A stretch of DNA of 64,000 nucleotides, taken from the NCBI RefSeq assembly GCF_049860805.1, contig NZ_CP187555.1, positions 4,650,001 to 4,714,000 on the forward strand, read 5' to 3'. The notes below the pieces were generated by a model, which made no database searches, was not told where the DNA came from, and saw only the letters and a list, made by a program, of their open reading frames with translations. Below are positions 35,095 to 43,852 of the stretch, one piece after another (the stretch's first letter is position 1; every line of letters starts with the position of its first letter). Origin of the DNA: Parabacteroides sp900760525. GTDB lineage: Bacteria > Bacteroidota > Bacteroidia > Bacteroidales > Tannerellaceae. The translations under genes and the position numbers were made by a program.

Positions 35095-36648
35095 ATGAGG
35101 AAGTCTACGATTTGGTTGCTTGCGGTGGTGATGGCTTTTGCCTTTGCCGGTTTACTCTTTTTGCAGGTAAAATATGTAAGCATCATACTCAAAAAAAGTA
35201 GCGAGCAGTTCAATGAAACTGTCAAAAGATCGATGCACCAAGTCTCGAAAAACCTGGAGCTCGACGAAACGGCCCGTTATCTGGAGGAAGATCTCAGCCG
35301 CGACGAAGCCAACAATTATCTTTACCAGAACGGACAGAACAACCTCGGCGGCGGAATCATCACCGAGAAAAAATACAAGATGCAGTTTACCAATGCCGAC
35401 GGCACGATAGAACATATCGAATTCCATAGCGACATCCAGACACGGAAGTTCGAGCCACTCTCTTCATTAGGCAGCAATAAATCGCCTAAAAGCATTGTCA
35501 GTACGTCAAAAGATTTGCAACAAACGTTGAAACGCCGCTATCAGTACCAGAGCGGATTGTTTAACGAAGTGATCTTGAATATTTTGCATACAGCAAGCCT
35601 GAAGCCGATCGAAGAGAGGGTAGATTTTAAAAAGCTGAATAATTACTTAAAATCAGAATTTATTAACAACGGATTGAACCTGCCGTTCGTCTTTTCTGTT
35701 ATTAACAAAGACGGAAATATAGTGTACCAGAACGGGGATATTCCTCCTGTATCAGACGTGATTCAACAGGTATTATTTCCCAACGATCCTCCTTCGAAAC
35801 AGAATTACCTGAAAGTGTACTTCCCGACGAAGGGTGATTATATTTCAAGTTCTGTAACATTTATTGTACCGTCGATCATCTTCTCGCTGATACTTTTGGT
35901 GACGTTTATCTTTACCATTTATATCGTATTCCGTCAGAAGAGACTTTCGGAAATGAAGAATGATTTTATCAACAATATGACGCACGAACTGAAGACACCG
36001 GTTTCGACCATCTCGCTCGCCGCACAGATGCTGAAGGATTCGGATATCACAAAGAGCCCCGACGTGTTCAAGCATATCTCGGGGGTGATCAACGACGAGA
36101 CGAAACGATTGGGTTTCTTGGTGGAAAAGGTGCTGCAAATGTCGCTGTTTGAACGTCAGAAAGCGGCCCTCAAGCTGAAGGAGGTGGATGCGAACGATTT
36201 GCTGGCAAGTGTCGCCAATACATTCGCCCTGAAGGTTGAGAAGTACGACGGCACGATCGATATCGATTTGCAAGCGGAAGATTCGGACATTTACGTGGAT
36301 GAGATGCACATCACCAACGTATTGTTCAACCTGCTGGATAACGCAGTGAAGTATCGCCGCCTCGAAGTACCGCTGACGCTGATGTGCCGCACCTGGAACG
36401 AGAACGGCAAGTTGTTGATATCGATCGAGGACAATGGTATCGGGATCAAGAAAGAATACCTCAAGAAAGTATTCGACCGCTTCTTCCGCGTACCGACAGG
36501 AAACGTACACGACGTGAAAGGGTTCGGTCTCGGACTTGCTTACGTCCGTAAAATAGTAGAGGACCATAAAGGTACGATCCGTGCCGAAGTGGGAACCGGA
36601 AATGTAGGAACAAAATTTATTATTACTTTACCTCTTATAAAAAGTTAG
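35095..36648 (+). CDS. rprX: Sensor histidine kinase RprX
   Basis: This inner-membrane kinase of 517 residues has transmembrane helices at about 5-27 and 260-281 enclosing a periplasmic sensor region. The dimerisation box NNMTHELKTPVSTIS holds the phosphorylated H297. The ATPase domain shows NVLFNLLDNAVKY, IEDNGIGI and GFGLGLAYVRKIVEDH. Size and the adjacent regulator match RprX of Bacteroides fragilis. The signal is unknown. The gene for the partner regulator begins 2 bp downstream. Confidence 0.9.
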   Translation: MRKSTIWLLAVVMAFAFAGLLFLQVKYVSIILKKSSEQFNETVKRSMHQVSKNLELDETARYLEEDLSRDEANNYLYQNGQNNLGGGIITEKKYKMQFTNADGTIEHIEFHSDIQTRKFEPLSSLGSNKSPKSIVSTSKDLQQTLKRRYQYQSGLFNEVILNILHTASLKPIEERVDFKKLNNYLKSEFINNGLNLPFVFSVINKDGNIVYQNGDIPPVSDVIQQVLFPNDPPSKQNYLKVYFPTKGDYISSSVTFIVPSIIFSLILLVTFIFTIYIVFRQKRLSEMKNDFINNMTHELKTPVSTISLAAQMLKDSDITKSPDVFKHISGVINDETKRLGFLVEKVLQMSLFERQKAALKLKEVDANDLLASVANTFALKVEKYDGTIDIDLQAEDSDIYVDEMHITNVLFNLLDNAVKYRRLEVPLTLMCRTWNENGKLLISIEDNGIGIKKEYLKKVFDRFFRVPTGNVHDVKGFGLGLAYVRKIVEDHKGTIRAEVGTGNVGTKFIITLPLIKS

Positions 36649-36650
36649 TT

Positions 36651-37382
36651 ATGGAAGAAAAACTAAAAATCTTCTTTTGCGAAGACGACGAGAACCTGGG
36701 TATGCTATTAAGAGAATACTTGCAGGCAAAAGGTTATGTGACTGACCTCTTCTCCGATGGAGAAGCCGGTTACAAAGGTTTCACCAAAGGCAAATATGAC
36801 CTTTGCGTATTGGACGTGATGATGCCGAAAAAAGACGGTTTCACACTGGCGCAGGAAATTCGTTCTATCAACCCTGATATCCCTGTTATCTTCCTTACGG
36901 CCAAGACTATGAAGGAAGATATCCTGGAAGGTTTCAAAATCGGTGCAGATGATTATCTGACCAAACCTTTCAGCATGGAAGAGCTTTTGCTCCGTATCGA
37001 AGCGATCCTTCGCCGCGTGAAAGGCAAGAAGATGAAAGATATTCCTTTCTACAAGTTAGGCAACTTCTTGTTCGATACCCAGAAACAAACACTGGCTATC
37101 GGCGACAAGGTTACGAAGCTGACAACTAAGGAATGCGAACTTCTGAGTCTCCTTTGCGCACATGCAAATGAAATTCTGGAACGTAATTATGCACTGAAGA
37201 CAATCTGGGTAGACGATAACTACTTCAATGCCCGTAGCATGGACGTGTATATCACGAAACTTCGTAAACTGTTGAAAGATGATCCGGGAATCGAAATCAT
37301 CAACATCCACGGTAAGGGCTACAAGCTGATCACTCCTTCAGGTGAAGAAGCTGCCCGCGAAGAAGGCATCCAGGTTCTTTAA
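36651..37382 (+). CDS. rprY: Response regulator RprY (OmpR/PhoB type)
   Basis: This 243-residue DNA-binding regulator has a receiver domain with acidic pair EDDEN, phospho-acceptor D55 in LCVLDVMMPKKDG, and the conserved Lys in DDYLTKPF. A winged-helix output domain follows (about 135-235, YITKLRKLLKDDPGIEI). It pairs with RprX in one operon. In B. fragilis RprY has been linked to redox and stress genes; targets here are unknown. Confidence 0.93.
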   Translation: MEEKLKIFFCEDDENLGMLLREYLQAKGYVTDLFSDGEAGYKGFTKGKYDLCVLDVMMPKKDGFTLAQEIRSINPDIPVIFLTAKTMKEDILEGFKIGADDYLTKPFSMEELLLRIEAILRRVKGKKMKDIPFYKLGNFLFDTQKQTLAIGDKVTKLTTKECELLSLLCAHANEILERNYALKTIWVDDNYFNARSMDVYITKLRKLLKDDPGIEIINIHGKGYKLITPSGEEAAREEGIQVL

Positions 37383-37413
37383 TCAGATTTACCGGACGCG
37401 AACTACGCGGACG

Positions 37414-37474
37414 AGCGCAGAGTAACGCAGAGATATTATCATCAATAAAGGATAAGTCTGCGTTAGTCTGCGCT
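37414..37474 (+). terminator. Hairpin after rprY
   Basis: AGCGCAGAGTAACGCAGA (37414-37431) pairs with TCTGCGTTAGTCTGCGCT (37457-37474), then TTCTGTTTT. It probably ends the rprXY transcript. Confidence 0.55.
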
Positions 37475-37524
37475 TTCTGTTTTAGGGGATGGTGACGGAA
37501 GTCCGTATCACTCGTTGGTCTCTT

Positions 37525-37635
37525 CGTGTTTCCTGCCTGTGAAACTTTAGTTTCCTGCCGATGAAACTTTTGTTCCCTGCCTGTGAAACTTTTGTTTCAT
37601 GCAAGGGAAACTATTGGGACACACGGGAAACTCTG
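37525..37635. repeat. GAAACTTTTGTTTC-type tandem repeat upstream of surE
   Basis: About four imperfect units built on CCTG(C)...TGAAACTTTTGTTTC recur at roughly 30-bp steps. Each contains the palindromic GAAACTTTTGTTTC core or a variant. Nothing coding is seen. Confidence 0.6.
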
Positions 37636-37645
37636 AGAAATTGCT

Positions 37646-37653
37646 TATATTTG
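37646..37653 (+). promoter_or_regulatory. -7 box for surE
   Basis: TATATTTG lies 20 bp before the chosen surE start. A start site near 37660 would exclude the in-frame GTG at 37655 and supports the ATG at 37673. Confidence 0.5.
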
Positions 37654-37672
37654 TGTGCAATTAAATAAAGAT

Positions 37673-38449
37673 ATGATGAACGATAGACCGCTTATTCTGA
37701 TTACAAATGATGATGGTGTTGAAGCCAAAGGGATAAAAGAGCTCACCGAGTGCCTTAGGGATCTCGGGGATATTGTGGTTTTTGCCCCCGACGGACCCCG
37801 TTCGGGAATGGCAAGCGCAATCACTTCGCTCGTACCTATTAAATATACATTGGTGAAGAAAGAAAAAGGACTGACGGTTTATAGCTGTACCGGGACCCCG
37901 GTCGATTGCGTGAAACTGGCTATTAACGAAGTGCTGGACCGCAAGCCCAGCCTGTTGGCTTCGGGGATCAATCACGGCGGCAACCATGCCATCTGCATCC
38001 AGTATTCCGGTACGATGGGGGCGGCTGCCGAAGGATGCGTGTTCGGCATCCCTTCGATGGGCGTGTCGTTGTTGGACCACCATGCGGATGCAGACTTTAC
38101 CGAAAGCTGTCGCCTGGGACGTATGCTTGCCCGACGGATCATAAAAGAAGGGTTGCCGCACGGCACTTATCTGAACCTGAACGTCCCCAATATTCCGAAC
38201 GTCAAAGGAATGAAGGTCTGCCGGCAGGCGGACGGACGCTGGACCAATGAATTCAAACGGTCGGAGAACGCAACGGGCGAACCTGTGTTCTGGCTCGCCG
38301 GCTCGTTCGAGAATGCCAAGCCGATCCATGCCGACAACGACACCCTGGCGCTCGACAGTGGTTATGCCTCGCTTGTCCCTTGCAAGATAGATGTGACGGA
38401 CTATGACTTTTTAGCAAAGCTAAAAAGTCAATGGAAAATTGAAAATTGA
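37673..38449 (+). CDS. surE: 5'/3'-nucleotidase SurE
   Basis: This metal-dependent nucleoside monophosphatase has 258 residues. ILITNDDG near the N-terminus supplies the metal-binding Asp pair. GPRSGMASAIT, CTGTPVDCVKLA and SGINHGGNHA are family signatures. The start at 37673 is preferred because the promoter box lies too close to the GTG at 37655. The last codons (SQWKIEN) are encoded by a TTGAAAA-type repeat that continues past the stop. Confidence 0.94.
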   Translation: MMNDRPLILITNDDGVEAKGIKELTECLRDLGDIVVFAPDGPRSGMASAITSLVPIKYTLVKKEKGLTVYSCTGTPVDCVKLAINEVLDRKPSLLASGINHGGNHAICIQYSGTMGAAAEGCVFGIPSMGVSLLDHHADADFTESCRLGRMLARRIIKEGLPHGTYLNLNVPNIPNVKGMKVCRQADGRWTNEFKRSENATGEPVFWLAGSFENAKPIHADNDTLALDSGYASLVPCKIDVTDYDFLAKLKSQWKIEN

Positions 38450-38511
38450 AAATGGAAAATTATGTGTTGCTGTTTCCAACTTTCAACTCTCAACTTTCAA
38501 CTTTCAACTGA
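38429..38511. repeat. Heptamer repeats spanning the surE stop to lpxB
   Basis: TGGAAAA/TTGAAAA units (38430-38460) overlap the surE C-terminus. TTTCAAC/TCTCAAC units (38479-38508) precede lpxB and match those in murC and before mraY. Confidence 0.75.
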
Positions 38512-38517
38512 AAAAAT

Positions 38518-39651
38518 ATGAAATATTTTTTAATAGCTGGCGAAGCCTCCGGTGATCTGCATGCCTCCAACCTGATGGCAGCACTGAAGGAGCAGGATGC
38601 GGAAGCGGACTTCCGTTTCCTGGGGGGCGATCTTATGCAGGCTGTCGGGGGGACGTTGGTGAAGCATTACAGGGAGATGGCTTTTATGGGCTTTATCCCC
38701 GTATTGCTCAATCTCGGCACGATCCTAAACAATATGAAAGCCTGCCAGGAGGAAATACGGCAGTATAAGCCCGATGTGGTGATTCTGATCGATTATCCGG
38801 GGTTCAACCTGAAGATAGCCAAATATGTAAAGACACAGTTGGGGTTGCCCGTCTACTATTATATCTCTCCGAAGATATGGGCCTGGAAGCAGTATCGTAT
38901 CAAGGATTTCCGCAGCTATGTAGACCGGATGTTCTGCATCCTGCCTTTCGAAGTGGAGTTTTTCCGTAACCTCGACTATCCGGTGGACTATGTGGGCAAC
39001 CCTTCGGTCGATTCGGTTGCCAACTATACTGAAAAACAGGCGGTCGAACCGGACACTTTCCGCGAGGATGAACAGTTGGACGAACGCCCCGTACTGGCAC
39101 TGTTGGCAGGTAGCCGTCGCCAGGAGATCAAAGACAACCTTCCGACCATGCTGAAAGTGGCAGCCGCCTATCCGGACCACCAACCTGTGATTGCCGGTGC
39201 TCCCGGGCTGGAACCGGAATATTACAGGCAATATATCGGCAATGCGGATGTCAAGATCGTATTCGGCAAAACCTATCCTCTCCTTAGCCATAGCGATGCG
39301 GCACTCGTCACATCGGGGACGGCTACGCTCGAGACATCGCTTTTCCGTGTCCCGCAAGTTGTCTGCTATTATGTGGCGGCCGGCCGGCTGGCAAGTTTTA
39401 TTTTCCGCCATTTCTTCCATACGAAATACATTTCGCTTGTTAACCTGATAGCCGGACGCGAAGTGGTGCAGGAGCTGTTCGGAACCCGGTTCTCATACGG
39501 CCAGATACACGACGAGTTGGGGCGCATCCTGAATGATCCTCTCTATCGTAAACGTATGCTCGACGGCTACGACGAGATTATCCGCCTGCTCGGAAAGCCC
39601 GGAGCTTCCCGCCGTACAGCGGAGCTTATCTACCAATCACTGAAGCATTAA
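38518..39651 (+). CDS. lpxB: Lipid A disaccharide synthase LpxB
   Basis: This peripheral membrane glycosyltransferase joins UDP-diacylglucosamine and lipid X to form the lipid A disaccharide. AGEASGDLHASNLM (residues 7-20), FLGGDLMQAVGG, YYISPKIWAW and TSGTATLETSLF are characteristic. Length of 377 residues is normal. It starts after the repeat array downstream of surE, so the two may be co-transcribed. Confidence 0.96.
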   Translation: MKYFLIAGEASGDLHASNLMAALKEQDAEADFRFLGGDLMQAVGGTLVKHYREMAFMGFIPVLLNLGTILNNMKACQEEIRQYKPDVVILIDYPGFNLKIAKYVKTQLGLPVYYYISPKIWAWKQYRIKDFRSYVDRMFCILPFEVEFFRNLDYPVDYVGNPSVDSVANYTEKQAVEPDTFREDEQLDERPVLALLAGSRRQEIKDNLPTMLKVAAAYPDHQPVIAGAPGLEPEYYRQYIGNADVKIVFGKTYPLLSHSDAALVTSGTATLETSLFRVPQVVCYYVAAGRLASFIFRHFFHTKYISLVNLIAGREVVQELFGTRFSYGQIHDELGRILNDPLYRKRMLDGYDEIIRLLGKPGASRRTAELIYQSLKH

Positions 39652-39742
39652 CATCTTTTATAAACAGTCTTTGCAGCATTTCACGATTGTCTAACATCTT
39701 CCTTTATAGAAAGAAAAATTAAACAATTTAGTGATACATGTT

Positions 39743-40468
39743 ATGAAGACGTTGAAAAGTTTTATGCTATTAATCGGAATCATGTTAGGTTCTACTGCTT
39801 TTTATTCTTGTTTGGATGATGACGATGCTTATAGTGAGTTTTGGAGAGATAGCGATCAGGCAATTGTGACGATAAAGCCATTGAGTGATAATTCCTACTA
39901 TATGCAGCTCGACGACAGTACGACGCTGTTCCCGACAAACTCATATACGCCGGAGAATTTGAAAGAAATTCGCGCGTTCGTTATATATAAGAACGACGAG
40001 AAGAAGATCGAAGGTTATGACCAGTCTGTTCAATTGTTGAGAATGGACACCCTTTTGACAAAACAGATTGCCCCTGACTTGGGAGCGGAAAACGACTCTT
40101 ACTACGGAACTGATATGCTGGCTTTGAATGGTGGTAGCATTTGGTCTAAGAATGGTGTGTGGATAGAGGACGGATATATCACGTTCGATTTCTATATCCA
40201 AAGAGGGTATAACGAAAATGTCAAGCATTTCATAAACCTGGTACAGACAAACAGTGCCGACCCGTATGAATTGGAATTCCGTCATAATGCTTATGGCGAT
40301 ATCGACTCGTCTATCAGGCCTTCAGCTGGCCTGGTTTCCTTCAAACTGGATAAGTTGCCGAGCACGGAAGGCAAGACCGTTAAGTTGAAGATCAAATATA
40401 AATCTTTTGCTACAAACGAGTACAACACTGTCGAGTTGGATTACAAATCAAAAGATACAGAAGACTAA
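39743..40468 (+). CDS. NigD-like lipoprotein
   Basis: This exported protein of 241 residues has a lipobox near FYSC, with the lipidated Cys followed by LDDDD, an acidic surface-export-like signal of Bacteroidetes. The rest is predicted beta-rich and matches the NigD-like family, whose function is unknown. The ATG at 39743 gives a compact signal peptide; an upstream GTG at 39731 adds four residues. A terminator follows at 40513. Confidence 0.75.
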   Translation: MKTLKSFMLLIGIMLGSTAFYSCLDDDDAYSEFWRDSDQAIVTIKPLSDNSYYMQLDDSTTLFPTNSYTPENLKEIRAFVIYKNDEKKIEGYDQSVQLLRMDTLLTKQIAPDLGAENDSYYGTDMLALNGGSIWSKNGVWIEDGYITFDFYIQRGYNENVKHFINLVQTNSADPYELEFRHNAYGDIDSSIRPSAGLVSFKLDKLPSTEGKTVKLKIKYKSFATNEYNTVELDYKSKDTED

Positions 40469-40512
40469 TAACCTTCCCACATAACTTTTATTTTTATCAT
40501 TTAGTTCAAGGA

Positions 40513-40544
40513 GAAAGGCATCGGGATGATGCCTTTCTTTTTTA
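40513..40544 (+). terminator. Terminator after the NigD-like gene
   Basis: GAAAGGCATC (40513-40522) pairs exactly with GATGCCTTTC (40528-40537), then TTTTTTA. Confidence 0.85.
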
Positions 40545-40645
40545 TATGCAATTGTTTATGAACTGAATGCCGGTTTATTAACGAACAATCCTTTCTTTTT
40601 TATCGGAAAGATGCAACGTTTCTCCGGTCCCCTTCGTTTATATAT

Positions 40646-41182
40646 ATGAAAATGGAAGAAACAAATGCACATCTGATCGAGGGGTGTCGACGTGGTAAAC
40701 GGACTGCGCAGCTCGCCCTTTACAAGCAATTCGCACAACGGCTGTATGTCGCCTGCCTGCGTATTGTCGGTAACGCCTCAGAGGCGGAGGAGGCGATGCA
40801 GGATTCTTTCCTGAAAATATTCACCCGCCTGGACCAATATCAGGATGGACAATGTTTCGAAGCATGGATGCACCGTATAGCCGTCCATACAGCCATTGAT
40901 TACGTGCGCCGGCAGACACCCGACTGGGAAGAACTCTCCGATAACTATACCGAGCCCGACGACGACGGGCCGGACGAGGAGGAAATCAGCTATTCGGTCG
41001 CCCAGGTGAAGGAAGCCTGCAAGAAACTGCCGACCGGCTATCGCGTGATCCTCTCGCTCTACCTCTTTGATGGATATGATATGGAAGAAATTGCCTCCAT
41101 CCTGAAGATCCGGCCGCCGAGCGTGCGTAGCCAGTATCTCAGGGCAAAGCGCAAATTGTTGGATATAATAGCAGCTAATTAA
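40646..41182 (+). CDS. ECF-type RNA polymerase sigma factor
   Basis: This 178-residue sigma-70 family protein has region 2 (ASEAEEAMQDSFLKIFTRLDQY, FEAWMHRIAVHTAIDYVRR) and region 4 (LPTGYRVILSLYLFDGYDMEEIASILKI). It heads a three-gene operon with a membrane protein and a YGN-repeat protein. The second gene is the likely anti-sigma factor. Target promoters are not known. Confidence 0.9.
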   Translation: MKMEETNAHLIEGCRRGKRTAQLALYKQFAQRLYVACLRIVGNASEAEEAMQDSFLKIFTRLDQYQDGQCFEAWMHRIAVHTAIDYVRRQTPDWEELSDNYTEPDDDGPDEEEISYSVAQVKEACKKLPTGYRVILSLYLFDGYDMEEIASILKIRPPSVRSQYLRAKRKLLDIIAAN

Positions 41183-41186
41183 GAAA

Positions 41187-41750
41187 ATGGATAAACTGAA
41201 AAATTTCATAGACACGAACCGGGAAGCATTTGAAGACGACCTGCTGCCTGTAGGCCACTTCGAACGCTTCGAGCAGAAGCTGGCTGCTCCGCGCAAAAGC
41301 CGGGCTATGCTGTATAGCCTTTGCGCTTTTGTTGCGGCAGCTTGCATCGCCTTGCTGTTCCTTTTCGAACTGCCGGGTGGCACACCGATACATACACAGC
41401 CCGGGCAGGCCGTTGCCGGACAGCATAAATGCAAGATGAAGGAGGAGATAGAAGAGCTCCGCCTTTTCTACAATATGCAGATGAACGATATCATCTCGCA
41501 GATGCAGGCGATATACAAACAGCAGCGGATTCCCGGAGCGAAAGACCTGTTGGGGGAGACCAAGCGGGTACTGACGGACAATTATATGTTCGAAGAGACA
41601 GTCCTTCCCACTCTGCCCTGCTCCAATGCCGGCCTCTATGCCATGAACTTGCATTACAGCACCAGCTTGGAAAGTCTCAACATCATGTTGAAACAGATGG
41701 AGAATATGAAAACAACAAATAATAAGGTAATAAAACAGACAAGCAAATGA
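41187..41750 (+). CDS. Membrane protein, probable anti-sigma factor
   Basis: This 187-residue protein has a cytoplasmic N-terminal segment (to about 42), one transmembrane helix (about 44-64) and an extracytoplasmic coiled-coil-like region. It has no recognised zinc-binding HxxxCxxC. Placement 4 bp after the sigma gene and this topology suggest an anti-sigma factor. Its end overlaps the next gene by 4 bp (ATGA). Confidence 0.6.
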   Translation: MDKLKNFIDTNREAFEDDLLPVGHFERFEQKLAAPRKSRAMLYSLCAFVAAACIALLFLFELPGGTPIHTQPGQAVAGQHKCKMKEEIEELRLFYNMQMNDIISQMQAIYKQQRIPGAKDLLGETKRVLTDNYMFEETVLPTLPCSNAGLYAMNLHYSTSLESLNIMLKQMENMKTTNNKVIKQTSK

Positions 41751-42886
41751 AAGCAACTCATCAACATTCAGTGACCGGCAAGCAGTCCATATTAAGACCT
41801 TGCCTGCTTATGCTCTTGGTTTTGTTTTGTAGTGTACCCGGTTGGGGCAGCAAACAGGAAAGCATCAAGAAAAAGGAAATCAACAAAAGTTTCAATGTCG
41901 GTAAAAACGACATCCTGCAAGTGGACAACCGTTACGGGAACATTACGGTTACGCACTGGGGCAAAAGCGAAGTCTCCATCCGTGTCGTGATCGAGGCAAA
42001 AGCCCGTAATGACGAAAAGGCGCAGGCTATCATCGACCGTGTCAACATACGGATGGAAAAGATGGGCAATACGGTTTCGGCCGTTACCAGCCTGAGGTCG
42101 CAAAACGGGAATGGTGGCTCTAACGAATCCTTCACCATCAACTATTATGTCAATATGCCGTCTGAATTGACGTGCGACCTGACACAGAAGTATGGCAATA
42201 TCATCATGCCGGAAAACAATAAGGGGAAGTGCGACCTGCATGTCAAATACGGCAATCTCAATGGCGGGAATTTCACAGGCCCCCTCAGCATAGACGTGCA
42301 ATATGGCAATATGGATATCGCCGATGCCGACAATGCGACCTTAGACCTGGCCTATTGCGGCAAATCCACTATCCGCAACGGCTCACAGCTGAATATCGAC
42401 AGCAAATACTCCAACCTCAATATCGGGAATGTCTGGAAGATGAATGTCGAAGCCAAATATGGCGACATCCAGATCGATAAGCTGGACAACGGCTATATGG
42501 AACTGAAATACGGGAATTGCAAGATAGACGAGCTGAAACAGGGTATCAACGTTGACGAGCTAAGCTACAGCACGCTTACCATCAAAGACCTTGCCAGCAA
42601 CTTTGACAAGATCAATGTGGATGCCCGCTATGGCAACCTGAATATCTATATCGATGTGAACGCCTCCTTCCGTCTCGTTGCCAACAATATGAAATATGGC
42701 AATTGCAAGATTCAAGGCGGGTTCAATATCCTGCGTCGTAACCAGGACGACAACTCGACCGGTTTCGATAGCCGCGACGATCAAAGAAACAAAAATAACT
42801 ACACCCTCGACGTCAACAACGGTAAGAACGGCCGCATCAATTTCGAAGGAAACAGTTATAGCAATATCAAGGTGATGGCAAAATAA
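41747..42886 (+). CDS. Exported DUF4097-like protein with YGN repeats
   Basis: This 379-residue protein has an N-terminal signal sequence (about 17-36). About nine copies of a short beta-strand repeat centred on K/R/Q-YGN follow (RYGNITV, KYGNIIM, KYGNLNG, QYGNMDI, KYGDIQI, KYGNCKI and others). This suggests a beta-helix or adhesin-like fold. It is the last gene of the sigma operon and may be the sensed or controlled envelope component. Confidence 0.7.
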   Translation: MKATHQHSVTGKQSILRPCLLMLLVLFCSVPGWGSKQESIKKKEINKSFNVGKNDILQVDNRYGNITVTHWGKSEVSIRVVIEAKARNDEKAQAIIDRVNIRMEKMGNTVSAVTSLRSQNGNGGSNESFTINYYVNMPSELTCDLTQKYGNIIMPENNKGKCDLHVKYGNLNGGNFTGPLSIDVQYGNMDIADADNATLDLAYCGKSTIRNGSQLNIDSKYSNLNIGNVWKMNVEAKYGDIQIDKLDNGYMELKYGNCKIDELKQGINVDELSYSTLTIKDLASNFDKINVDARYGNLNIYIDVNASFRLVANNMKYGNCKIQGGFNILRRNQDDNSTGFDSRDDQRNKNNYTLDVNNGKNGRINFEGNSYSNIKVMAK

Positions 42887-42913
42887 ACCCCACCGTCTGT
42901 ATCGGACAAATGA

Positions 42914-42950
42914 AAGAAGCCCCGGCATCCAAAACGATACCGGGGCTTTC
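42914..42950. terminator. Bidirectional terminator between convergent genes
   Basis: AAGCCCCGG (42917-42925) pairs exactly with CCGGGGCTT (42940-42948) between the YGN-repeat gene and the DUF1080 gene. Confidence 0.75.
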
Positions 42951-42975
42951 CTATTTGAATAAAAGGGAGGACTGC

Positions 42976-43830
42976 TTAGTCAAGTTCTTTAATCGTGATG
43001 TTACGATACCAAACATCGTCACCGTGATCTTGCAAGCCGATCAAACCTTCTTTGTTTTCACCACCGCAGTTCAGCAACAGTTCGTAAGCCAACGGCCATT
43101 TGTCTTTGCTGAATTTGCTGTTGTCCAGCAATTCCTTCCACTGCTGTGTCCACAAATGATATTCAACAACCGGTTCGTCGTTCTGATAGTGAACAATCGT
43201 ACCTTTGTAGCACATGATCTTAGACTTGTTCCACTGGCCGAACGGTTTAGAGTTCTGCGGCTTAGCCGGGATCATGTCATACAGGGAAGCAGACTGGCGG
43301 TTGCCGTCTTTACCCAACTTGGCATCCGGATGGTTCACGTTGTCCAAGATCTGGTATTCAGGAGCCGAGATGTAAGAAGGCTGTCCTTCTACTTCCTGGA
43401 TCATGATGAACACGCCCGAGTTAGAACCTTTAGCCACTTTCCATTCCCATTCCAATTCGAAGTTTTTGAACTTGTGTGCAAATACCAAGTCGCCACCATC
43501 CTTAGCACCGGCTTCGCCAGCACCTGAACCAGACATATGGATAGCGCCATCGTTGACAGTCCAACGAGCCGGAACATCAGCACGGTTGTATCCACGCCAA
43601 CCGTTCAATGTCTTTCCGTCGAACAGCGTGATCTTGCCATCTGCATCTTTCGGGAATTTAGACAAATCTACCATTGGCAGGTCGTTCATGAGTTTGTATT
43701 CAGGAACGGCAGCTTCCGTATTGGCTTCTTCTGCAGGAGCAGCAGCTTCTTCTGTTTTCTTACCACCACTACAAGATGCGAAATAACACATCATAATAGC
43801 AGCACTTGCTAATAATACTGACTTTTTCAT
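42976..43830 (-). CDS. DUF1080 lipoprotein (3-keto-glycoside hydrolase-like)
   Basis: This exported lipoprotein of 284 residues has a lipobox ending at C20 (YFASC). A concanavalin-like DUF1080 domain covers most of the rest (LFDGKTLNGWRGY, GGDLVFAHKFKNFELEWEW, NSGVFIM). DUF1080 proteins hydrolyse 3-keto-glycosides in some Bacteroides. The adjacent Gfo/Idh/MocA oxidoreductase could make the keto substrate, which fits such a two-step pathway. The substrate sugar is unknown. Confidence 0.82.
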   Translation of the reverse strand: MKKSVLLASAAIMMCYFASCSGGKKTEEAAAPAEEANTEAAVPEYKLMNDLPMVDLSKFPKDADGKITLFDGKTLNGWRGYNRADVPARWTVNDGAIHMSGSGAGEAGAKDGGDLVFAHKFKNFELEWEWKVAKGSNSGVFIMIQEVEGQPSYISAPEYQILDNVNHPDAKLGKDGNRQSASLYDMIPAKPQNSKPFGQWNKSKIMCYKGTIVHYQNDEPVVEYHLWTQQWKELLDNSKFSKDKWPLAYELLLNCGGENKEGLIGLQDHGDDVWYRNITIKELD

Positions 43831-43852
43831 TTATTTATTTGTTTAAAACTAA

